A stretch of 5,231 nt of DNA from an uncultured Sediminibacterium sp. (GTDB lineage: Bacteria; Bacteroidota; Bacteroidia; Chitinophagales; Chitinophagaceae). The DNA lies in the NCBI GenBank assembly GCA_937907555.1, contig CALEST010000153.1, forward strand, positions 1 through 5,231, given 5' to 3'. The notes beneath the pieces are model-generated. The model was given only the letters and a program-made list of their open reading frames with translations. It searched no databases and was not told where the DNA came from. Below are positions 1 through 5,231 of this stretch, piece after piece; within the stretch, counting starts at the first letter, position 1, and the number at the start of each line of letters is the position of its first letter. The position numbers were made by a program, and so were the translations under genes.

Positions 1-710
1 TGGATAAACTAATAATCCAATATGAAGAACCATTTGCGAGTCAGATTCACAAGGTTCTTGGTTACAGTAGCATCCCTTTATTTCGCTACTTCGTTGTTGA
101 GAACCCAATCGACACAATGATTCTAAATGCATTGCATTGGAAATTACCGCAAGTGGATATTGTATTGTCGAATGGATTCCGGTTTTGCCCGCCCAGAACA
201 ACACCGGATGCAACAGGAAATATCCCCATCACAGAAGGATTTATTTACGACATGTTGCCTGTTGATAGTACAGTTAGAACAGGAACAGTTACCGGTAAAC
301 AAATATTGGATTGGTTGGAAAAAGAACTCAATAATGTTTTTGCCAAAGAAGCTTCAGAAAGATTTGGAGGCTGGGTGATTAAGTTCAAAGGGATGAAAGT
401 GAAGTTTGAAGCTTTTGCAGAGAAAGGAAAAAGAGTAAAGGACGTAATGGTGGGCAATGCGCTACTGGATTCAGCAAAAACCTATTCTATTTGTGCCTGT
501 GAGCGGGATGGTGATCCTTCTGATATGCTTTGCAGAATAAGAAACGTTCGCAATCCGCAGAACACTGCTTTTACACTACATAGTACGATGGCAGATTATT
601 TAAAAAATAATTCACCGGTGTCTCCTGTGCCGGAAAAGAATGCCATCATTTTAGATGCACCTGTAACCTTGTTGTCTCAGGTAACCGGTGTGGATTATGA
701 ATTTAGATAA
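1..710 (+). CDS. 5'-nucleotidase / SoxB-like metallohydrolase, C-terminal part (5' truncated)
   Basis: The reading frame is open from the first bases of the window (first full codon at 3) to TAA at 708-710, giving 235 visible residues. The Met codon at 117 is internal, because family-like sequence precedes it. The visible part matches the C-terminal substrate-binding domain of the 5'-nucleotidase family: an entry segment around VVENPIDTMILNAL (residues 31-44), then ITEGFIYDMLPVDS (77-90), GTVTGKQILDWLEKELNNVF (94-113), FGGWVIKFKGMKVKF (121-135) and KTYSICACERDGDP (159-172). The metal-binding metallophosphoesterase domain and any export signal must lie upstream. Family members are usually secreted dinuclear-metal hydrolases acting on nucleotides or, in the SoxB branch, on carrier-bound sulfonate in thiosulfate oxidation. 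The WLEKELNNVF stretch resembles SoxB-like proteins, but the catalytic domain is not visible, so the substrate is undecided. Cysteines are at 62, 164, 166 and 177. It is first of four tightly spaced codirectional genes. Confidence 0.82.
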   Translation, partial: DKLIIQYEEPFASQIHKVLGYSSIPLFRYFVVENPIDTMILNALHWKLPQVDIVLSNGFRFCPPRTTPDATGNIPITEGFIYDMLPVDSTVRTGTVTGKQILDWLEKELNNVFAKEASERFGGWVIKFKGMKVKFEAFAEKGKRVKDVMVGNALLDSAKTYSICACERDGDPSDMLCRIRNVRNPQNTAFTLHSTMADYLKNNSPVSPVPEKNAIILDAPVTLLSQVTGVDYEFR

Positions 711-724
711 AGAATAAACAAGAA

Positions 725-2155
725 ATGGGTATGCGTTTGATATATGTATTGACAGCTTTCTTGCTGTTGACTGGGAAATCATTTTCTCAACACCAGGAAA
801 TTACGGCCAAGCCTGAAATGTGGAAAGGGGTAAAGGAAAATCTGGTAGATACCAATTCAATTTTGCATGCATTTAAAAATGGCACAGTGAATGGTCATTT
901 CCGCTATTTTTTTATGGCAACAGATAATCGAAAAGGGCTAACGGATTTTTATGCCAATGCAGTTGGTGGTGGCATTCGTTTTGAAACAGCCAGATTCAAA
1001 CGATTTCAATTTGCAGTAAGTGGATTTTATAGTTTTAATATCGGCTCTTCCGACTTTAATAAAAAAGACCCAGTGGCTAATCAGGGCAGTCGTTATGAAA
1101 CCACACTCTTTGATATAGAAAATCCGAATAATAAAAAAGACCTGGATCGGCTGGAAGAATTATACCTGAAATATCATTTAAATAATGCTTCCATTACCTG
1201 GGGGCGACAATTGATTAATACACCATTTATTAATCTGCAGGATGGAAGAATGCGCCCGACGGGAGTGGAAGGTGTATGGCTGGTAACCAATAAGGAAAGG
1301 AAAACGAGATGGGAGGGTGGTATGCTATATGCCATATCACCCAGAGGTACCGTAAACTGGTTCAGCGTTGGAGAGTCAATTGGACTCTACCCCTCCGGAT
1401 TAAATACGGATGGAACAAAAGCCGGTTATCCTGGTCATATGGAAGTGAAACAGGTTTCTATTTTGGGTGTTAAAAGAGATATTGGGAAAAATAAAATTTT
1501 GCAGGTCTGGGACATTTGGGTACCCAATGTGTTTAATGCTGCCATGATGCAGCTGGATATTGAATTTCCCTCGAATATTGTCGGTGGAAATTTGTATGCA
1601 GGCGCTCAGTCTATAAAACAACATGCTTTAGCCAATGGAGGAAATGCAGATCCTTCCAGAAGATTTATTGAAAAGGGAAGCGGTTCTTTTGCCTTTGGTG
1701 CCAGATTGGGTTACAAAATCAGTAGATGGGATTATTCTATCAATTATAACCGCATCACCAAAGAAGGCCGTTACTTAATGCCAAGAGAATGGGGCAGGGA
1801 TCCTTTTTTCACTTTTATGCCAAGAGAAAGAAATGAGGGTTTTGGCGACGTACATGCGATAGTTGCTAAAGCGGCGTATGCAATCCCCCAAAAAAGAATG
1901 AAGCTGAATTTGTCTGCGGGGTATTTTAATATGCCGGATATTAATAATACCGTTCTTAATAAATTCGGAATGCCTTCTTACTGGCAGATGAATGCAGATA
2001 TCAGGTACTCTTTTGCAGGATTGTTTCAGGGGATGGATGCACAATTGCTGATTGTTGGTAAAATGAATCAGGGAAATCTGTACAATAATCCTAAAAATGA
2101 AATAAATAAAGTTAATATGGTTCTCTATAACTTTGTTTTGAATTACCATTTTTAG
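725..2155 (+). CDS. OprD-like outer-membrane porin
   Basis: This 476-residue protein begins with a type I signal peptide: Arg4, hydrophobic IYVLTAFLLL to about residue 15, and likely cleavage near Ser21/Gln22. There is no lipobox cysteine. The mature part is a transmembrane beta-barrel: alternating aromatic/hydrophobic strands such as NGHFRYFF (56-63), FAFGARLGYKISRWDYSINY (322-341) and MDAQLLIVGKM (437-447), many Gly/Asn turns, and a C-terminal strand ending NYHF with terminal Phe, the usual BamA recognition signal. Length and the GRYLMPREWGRDPFF segment (348-362) fit OprD-family porins, which pass small, often anionic or amphipathic solutes across the outer membrane. The substrate cannot be read from the sequence. 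The start could be ATG 725 or in-frame ATG 731 (beginning MRLIYVL, a slightly more conventional signal peptide); neither has a Shine-Dalgarno. It begins 14 nt after the hydrolase stop, so it probably serves the same substrate or product. Confidence 0.82.
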   Translation: MGMRLIYVLTAFLLLTGKSFSQHQEITAKPEMWKGVKENLVDTNSILHAFKNGTVNGHFRYFFMATDNRKGLTDFYANAVGGGIRFETARFKRFQFAVSGFYSFNIGSSDFNKKDPVANQGSRYETTLFDIENPNNKKDLDRLEELYLKYHLNNASITWGRQLINTPFINLQDGRMRPTGVEGVWLVTNKERKTRWEGGMLYAISPRGTVNWFSVGESIGLYPSGLNTDGTKAGYPGHMEVKQVSILGVKRDIGKNKILQVWDIWVPNVFNAAMMQLDIEFPSNIVGGNLYAGAQSIKQHALANGGNADPSRRFIEKGSGSFAFGARLGYKISRWDYSINYNRITKEGRYLMPREWGRDPFFTFMPRERNEGFGDVHAIVAKAAYAIPQKRMKLNLSAGYFNMPDINNTVLNKFGMPSYWQMNADIRYSFAGLFQGMDAQLLIVGKMNQGNLYNNPKNEINKVNMVLYNFVLNYHF

Positions 2156-2156
2156 C

Positions 2157-2789
2157 ATGGCCAAAAACGTCACTCCTTTTGATGCAATATTTGAACCCGA
2201 TTTGGTAACCGAAATGTACCAGTTTGGTGAAGTAAGAAATTTCAGCGAGGGAGACCTGATTATGGATTACGGAAAATACATCCGATCTATGCCATTGATA
2301 TTAAAAGGAACAATTAAAGTGCTTCGAAAAGACGAAAATGGTAAAGAGCTCTTGCTATACTATCTTTCCAACAATGAAAGTTGCTCTATGGCCTACAGCT
2401 GCTGCGTAGAAGCCAAGAAAAGCGAAGTAAAAGCCATTGCGGAAGAAGATGTAGAATTGCTCGCTATCCCACATGTTAAACTGGAAGAGTGGCTTTGTAA
2501 GTACCCCAGCTGGAAAAACTATATCATGCGCAGTTTTAACGAGCGCTTTCTGGAGCTCTTAAAAAATATTGAATCCATTGCTTTTCACAAGTTAGACGAA
2601 AGACTGATTGCTTATTTAAGAGAGAAAAAACAAATTACAGGATCCAGTGTTATCAAAGCTTCCCATTATTTAATTGCAGATGAACTGGCAACTTCCAGGG
2701 TAGTGATTTCCCGTTTATTAAAGCAACTGGAAAATGATGGCAGAATTTTGTTGTACAGAAATGAAATTAAACTACTAAAAGATTTTTAA
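2157..2789 (+). CDS. Crp/Fnr-family transcriptional regulator with a cysteine cluster
   Basis: This 210-residue protein has Crp/Fnr architecture. An N-terminal cyclic-nucleotide-binding-like beta-roll spans about residues 10-110 (FSEGDLIMDYGK at 29-40, ILKGTIKVLRKDENGKELLL at 48-67). A dimerisation helix follows at about 113-140, then a C-terminal winged helix with recognition-helix signature TSRVVISRLLKQLENDG at 179-195. The beta-roll lacks the classical cAMP phosphate-binding RxGE motif; in its place is NESCSMAYSCC, putting Cys76, Cys82 and Cys83 close together, with a further Cys114. The spacing is not the N-terminal four-cysteine pattern of FNR iron-sulfur proteins. From memory, a Bacteroidota subfamily with a similar cysteine-rich stretch exists and often sits beside sulfur or redox genes, but this was not checked. 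Sensing by thiols, persulfides or a metal is therefore inference. ATG lies one base after the porin stop, suggesting translational coupling. It probably controls its own operon, whose promoter lies outside the window. Confidence 0.88.
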   Translation: MAKNVTPFDAIFEPDLVTEMYQFGEVRNFSEGDLIMDYGKYIRSMPLILKGTIKVLRKDENGKELLLYYLSNNESCSMAYSCCVEAKKSEVKAIAEEDVELLAIPHVKLEEWLCKYPSWKNYIMRSFNERFLELLKNIESIAFHKLDERLIAYLREKKQITGSSVIKASHYLIADELATSRVVISRLLKQLENDGRILLYRNEIKLLKDF

Positions 2790-2792
2790 TTC

Positions 2793-3188
2793 ATGAAACA
2801 CTCTCAAACAATTGGGTTTATTGCTGTGCTACTTACCATACTGGTTTGTTTCATGCCCTGGGTAGTCATAGAAAGCAAAGATATTACCATCAGTGGTTTT
2901 AAGGCTGCAGGAACCAAGTTTGGCAGACCGGGTATGTTCCTGGTTTATATGGGATCTATTGCTGCTGCCTTATTTCTGATTCCAACAATCTGGGCTAAAC
3001 GCATCAATGTATTTCTGACCGCCATGTTCTTTGCCTGGGCTGTAAGAAACTATATTATCCTCACTACCTGCGATGGGGGTGAATGCCCGAAAAAGCAAGT
3101 AGGTTTGTTTTTGTTACTCGCCTTTTCGGCCACTACCATGATTATGTCATTCCTGCCTAAGATAGCGCTGCCAAAGCAGACGCAATAA
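2793..3188 (+). CDS. Small four-helix membrane protein of unknown function
   Basis: I do not recognise a named family for this 131-residue protein. Four hydrophobic segments are visible at about residues 6-26, 48-67, 71-90 and 102-121. By the positive-inside rule (AKR at 68-70 and PKIALPKQ at the C-terminus both cytoplasmic) both ends should be inside. The loop between helices 1 and 2 (ESKDITISGFKAAGTKFGRPG) and the loop between helices 3 and 4 would then face the periplasm. The second loop holds TTCDGGECPKK (91-101), with Cys93 and Cys98 four residues apart, a possible disulfide or metal-binding pair. There is no obvious cleavable signal. The start codon lies 3 nt after the regulator stop, so it is very probably cotranscribed with it. 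Its 3' end overlaps the convergent rocD gene by 32 nt, but its hydrophobic pattern and operon position support a real gene. Confidence 0.8.
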   Translation: MKHSQTIGFIAVLLTILVCFMPWVVIESKDITISGFKAAGTKFGRPGMFLVYMGSIAAALFLIPTIWAKRINVFLTAMFFAWAVRNYIILTTCDGGECPKKQVGLFLLLAFSATTMIMSFLPKIALPKQTQ

Positions 3189-4389
3189 TGGAAACCGATT
3201 CAGTAATTTGTGCTTCGTTAATTATCAGAGGGGGAGCAAACCTGATTTTATCTCCGTGTGTTGGCTTGGCCAGTAAGCCTCTTTCTTTTAGTAACAGACA
3301 AAGTTCCCAGGCTGCATCCGGATTGGGATGATTAATTACAATCGCATTTAGTAATCCCTTACCTCGAAGGGTTTTGATATAAGGCGATTTTAGTTCAGCT
3401 AGTTTGTTCCGCAATAGTGTACCCATTTTTTCTGCGTTTTCTGCCAGGTTTTCTTCTCTTAAAACATCCAACGCAGCCATAGCAACTGCGCAGGCCAATG
3501 GGTTTCCGCCATAGGTAGAACCATGTTCTCCCGGTTTAATATTCATCATGATAAAATCATCCGCGAGTACAGCTGAAACAGGAAGTACACCGCCACTAAG
3601 GGCTTTCCCCAGTATCAGGATATCGGGACGAACATTTTCATGGTCACAGGCCAGCATTTTTCCGGTTCTGGCCAATCCTGTTTGAATTTCGTCTGCAATA
3701 AAAAGCACATTGTATTTGGTGCAAAGAGCTCTCACTTTTGTTAAATAGCCTTCGTCAGGAATCACAACACCTGCTTCGCCTTGTATGGGTTCTACCATAA
3801 AGGCTGCAACGTTCGGGTCCTGTAATGCTTTTTCCAGCGCTTCGGTGTTGTTATAAGGAACCAGTTCAAAGCCTGGCATAAAAGGACCGAATTGATGGTA
3901 ACTACTCGGATCGGTGGAGGAAGAAATGGCAGCGAGTGTTCTTCCCCAGAAATTACCTTCTGCAAAAATGATTTTTGCTTTATTCTCAGGAACCCCTTTT
4001 TTCGCATAAGCCCATCTTCTTGCAAGCTTAATAGCTGTTTCTCCTCCCTCAACTCCCGTATTCATCGGTAGTACCTTGTCATAATGAAAATACTGGGTGA
4101 TGTATTGTTCGTATTGACCTAATAAATTATTATGAAAAGCCCTGGAAGTTAAAGTAAGTTTTTGTGCCTGTTGGGTGAGCGCCTGAATAATTTTAGGATG
4201 ACAATGTCCCTGATTTACCGCAGAATAGCCGCTTAAAAAATCAACATACTGTTTACCTTCTACATCCCATAAGTAAATGCCTTCTCCTTTTTCCAATACA
4301 ACCGGAAGGGGATGATAATTATGGGCACCAAATTTTTCCTCTAATTCTAAATACGCCGCTGTAACAGGCGATACATTCGCTGTTTCCAT
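3157..4389 (-). CDS. rocD: Ornithine aminotransferase (ornithine--oxo-acid transaminase)
   Basis: This complete 410-residue class III PLP-dependent aminotransferase transfers the delta-amino group of L-ornithine to 2-oxoglutarate, yielding glutamate-5-semialdehyde/pyrroline-5-carboxylate and glutamate (EC 2.6.1.13), in cytoplasmic arginine/ornithine and proline metabolism. Nearly the whole protein aligns by eye with human OAT as I recall it, offset by 30 residues: Tyr25 and Tyr55 (substrate pocket), Arg150 in NFWGR, Glu205 in EPIQGEAG (the Glu that switches between half-reactions), Asp233 in ADEIQTG (PLP pyridine nitrogen), Lys262 in LGKALSGG (Schiff base) and Arg383 in IRFAPPL (carboxylate binding). 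Diagnostic ornithine-type strings include GAHNYHPLPV (21-30) and SAVNQGHCHP (56-65). An in-frame stop two codons upstream fixes the start at 4389. The leader is A-rich (AAACAAAA before ATG) without a Shine-Dalgarno. It stands alone on its strand and shows no sign of decay. Confidence 0.97.
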   Translation of the reverse strand: METANVSPVTAAYLELEEKFGAHNYHPLPVVLEKGEGIYLWDVEGKQYVDFLSGYSAVNQGHCHPKIIQALTQQAQKLTLTSRAFHNNLLGQYEQYITQYFHYDKVLPMNTGVEGGETAIKLARRWAYAKKGVPENKAKIIFAEGNFWGRTLAAISSSTDPSSYHQFGPFMPGFELVPYNNTEALEKALQDPNVAAFMVEPIQGEAGVVIPDEGYLTKVRALCTKYNVLFIADEIQTGLARTGKMLACDHENVRPDILILGKALSGGVLPVSAVLADDFIMMNIKPGEHGSTYGGNPLACAVAMAALDVLREENLAENAEKMGTLLRNKLAELKSPYIKTLRGKGLLNAIVINHPNPDAAWELCLLLKERGLLAKPTHGDKIRFAPPLIINEAQITESVSIIASALAALS

Positions 4390-4413
4390 TTTTGTTTATT
4401 TTAAATGTAATGA

Positions 4414-4429
4414 TTGCCGGCTTTGCCGG
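4414..4429. repeat. Small GC-rich hairpin and direct repeat upstream of rocD
   Basis: TTGCCGG occurs twice as a direct repeat (4414-4420 and 4423-4429). The same bases form a perfect inverted repeat CCGGC-TTT-GCCGG (4417-4429), standing out against AT-rich surroundings. In the rocD transcript, if it starts upstream, this would be a short stem-loop ending about 27 nt before the start codon. No U-tract follows it on the rocD strand. A regulator site, 5' UTR structure or chance are all possible. Confidence 0.4.
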
Positions 4430-4491
4430 ATAAGAATGGTCAATATAAGTAACTATCTACCCGAAGGATGATCGAGGAAATCAAGGTTGAA

Positions 4492-4506
4492 ATGCAGAAA
4501 GTGCAT
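4492..4506. repeat. Inverted repeat ATGCA-N5-TGCAT, possible operator
   Basis: The perfect 5-bp arms (4492-4496 and 4502-4506) are separated by GAAAG, making a 15-bp dyad about 50 bp upstream of the serine hydrolase start. It lies in the spacer of a weak sigma70-like pair, TTGAAA (4487-4492) and TAACAT (4510-4515). That geometry would suit a repressor site, but a dyad this short can arise by chance. Confidence 0.25.
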
Positions 4507-4557
4507 AAATAACATAACTGCAAGATAATTAATTATATTCATTAAAAATTTTAAGGC

Positions 4558-5231
4558 ATGAGACTACTCAAATGGTTATTTATTAGTTTGGTGATTATTG
4601 TGGGTGTTTTTTCTGCATATGCTATATTGGGCAATAAGAACTATCTATTTAAGGCAGCTTACCATAATTTCTCTGGCATTGATGATTATAAAATTTTTAG
4701 TAACGATAAAGTAGCGGGTGCAGCTGTTGATCAGCCCTGGCCTTATGGTGCTGAATACAATAAAATCAATTATCCGGATAGCCTGAATGCCTTACTGGAG
4801 GAATTAAAAACTGTAGGAGTCTTATTAATTAAAAACGACTCTCTTCAATTTGAAAAATACTGGGATGGATATAGTGACAGTTCTTTATCTGGTTCATTTT
4901 CGGTAGCTAAAAGTATAACCAGTATTTTAATAGGCGCTGCCATTAAAGAAGGTAAAATAAAGTCGGTTGATCAGCCAGTCGGGGATTTTATTCCTGAATT
5001 TTCTGAGGGGGAGAAAGCGGCTGTTACTATTAAAGACCTGTTGACGATGAGCAGTGGAACGGACTGGAACGAGAGTTACTGGAATCCATTCAGTGTTACC
5101 GCTGAAGCCTATTATGGAAACGATTTACAGAAGACGGCCACACAGGTAAAAATGAAAAATAAACCCGGCGCCATTCACTATTATAAAAGCGGGGACACCC
5201 AATTGCTGGGGTTGATTCTAGAAAAAGCAAC
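4558..5231 (+). CDS. Beta-lactamase-family serine hydrolase, membrane-anchored (3' truncated)
   Basis: The frame runs from ATG 4558 to the window end: 224 full codons with no stop, so the C-terminal part is missing. The N-terminus has a short basic segment (Arg2, Lys5) and one hydrophobic stretch (about residues 6-24), reading as a signal anchor or uncleaved signal. The rest would be periplasmic. The beta-lactamase/class C penicillin-binding-protein fold is indicated by the SxxK motif Ser115-Val-Ala-Lys118 inside SGSFSVAKSITSILIGAAI, by IKDLLTMSSGTDWNE (158-172), a hallmark of this superfamily, and by Tyr209-Lys-Ser211 in YYKSGDTQLLG, equivalent to the second catalytic YxN/YxS motif. The third motif (HxG/KTG-like) lies beyond the edge. 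Family members include esterases, DD-peptidases and peptidases, so the substrate cannot be assigned; antibiotic resistance should not be assumed. An in-frame TAA at 4552-4554 fixes the start. AAGG at 4553-4556 sits too close to ATG to be a normal ribosome site. Confidence 0.88.
   Translation, partial: MRLLKWLFISLVIIVGVFSAYAILGNKNYLFKAAYHNFSGIDDYKIFSNDKVAGAAVDQPWPYGAEYNKINYPDSLNALLEELKTVGVLLIKNDSLQFEKYWDGYSDSSLSGSFSVAKSITSILIGAAIKEGKIKSVDQPVGDFIPEFSEGEKAAVTIKDLLTMSSGTDWNESYWNPFSVTAEAYYGNDLQKTATQVKMKNKPGAIHYYKSGDTQLLGLILEKA

Larger units (their letters stand above)
1..3188 (+). other. Probable four-gene operon (hydrolase, porin, regulator, membrane protein)
   Basis: Four codirectional genes are separated by only 14, 1 and 3 nt, leaving no room for internal promoters outside coding sequence and showing no terminator-like hairpin between them. 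Such spacing normally means cotranscription and translational coupling. The operon's start and promoter lie upstream of the window and may include more genes. Its 3' end runs into the convergent rocD gene, and no intrinsic terminator was recognised there. Confidence 0.7.
4390..4557. promoter_or_regulatory. Divergent intergenic region between rocD and the serine hydrolase gene
   Basis: These 168 bp separate two divergent start codons, so promoters for both genes must lie here or further into the flanking genes. No open frame of note is present. The part nearest the hydrolase gene (about 4507-4555) is very AT-rich. No convincing match to the Bacteroidota promoter pattern (TTTG, about 19-21 bp, TAnnTTTG) was found on either strand. 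Several small symmetric sequences occur here: CCGGC/GCCGG, ATGCA/TGCAT, and the 12-bp palindrome ATAATTAATTAT at 4525-4536. Confidence 0.6.

Noticed and set aside
117..710. Treating ATG 117 as the true start of the hydrolase
   Set aside because: Family-like residues (VVENPIDT and preceding sequence) are encoded in frame upstream to the window edge, and a 197-residue product would lack the catalytic domain.
1775..2173. A 132-codon open frame on the minus strand opposite the porin C-terminus
   Set aside because: It lies wholly antisense to a well-supported beta-barrel gene, has no recognisable domain, and its composition is that expected of the reverse complement of the porin.
3166..3179. A CTGC-CAAA-GCAG mini-hairpin near the convergent gene ends as a terminator
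   Set aside because: The stem is only 4 bp with no T-tract on either side, so it cannot be supported as an intrinsic terminator.
3792..4052. An 86-codon minus-strand open frame inside rocD in another frame
   Set aside because: The rocD frame is conserved throughout this stretch, including PLP-domain motifs, so this is an out-of-frame shadow.
4487..4515. TTGAAA-N17-TAACAT as a defined promoter for the serine hydrolase
   Set aside because: It resembles an E. coli sigma70 pattern, but Bacteroidota use a different consensus (TAnnTTTG), which is not met here; the match is too weak to annotate.
4558..5231. Calling the serine hydrolase an antibiotic-resistance beta-lactamase
   Set aside because: Only the SxxK and Tyr motifs of a broad superfamily are visible, the third motif lies outside the window, and membrane-anchored members of this kind are often esterases or peptidases.

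Overview
The window looks like a chromosomal segment from a member of the Bacteroidota, probably near the Chitinophagaceae. This rests on moderate AT richness, near-absence of Shine-Dalgarno motifs with A-rich leaders instead, a Crp/Fnr regulator of a type common in that phylum, and protein flavour. The genus cannot be named from sequence alone. Six protein-coding genes are present, two of them cut by the window edges. No RNA gene, CRISPR array, insertion sequence or clear intrinsic terminator was seen.

Left part (1-3188, plus strand): four closely packed genes that look like one operon. They are the C-terminal part of a 5'-nucleotidase/SoxB-like secreted hydrolase, an OprD-like outer-membrane porin (14-nt gap), a Crp/Fnr-family regulator (1-nt gap) and a small four-helix membrane protein (3-nt gap). 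The promoter lies upstream of the window. A workable reading is an envelope module: a periplasmic hydrolase, a porin for entry of its substrate or exit of its product, and a dedicated regulator. The regulator carries a cysteine cluster (Cys76, Cys82, Cys83), and the last membrane protein has a Cys pair predicted to face the periplasm. With the SoxB-like character of the first gene, this hints at thiol, redox or reduced-sulfur chemistry. That link is inference; a phosphoester/nucleotide-scavenging role is the main alternative.

Middle (3157-4389, minus strand): a complete, well-conserved ornithine aminotransferase (rocD), convergent with the left operon and overlapping its last gene by 32 nt.

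Right part (4390-5231): a 168-bp divergent intergenic region with several small symmetric sequences, then the start of a membrane-anchored beta-lactamase-fold serine hydrolase on the plus strand, cut by the window end. Nothing ties rocD or this hydrolase functionally to the left operon.
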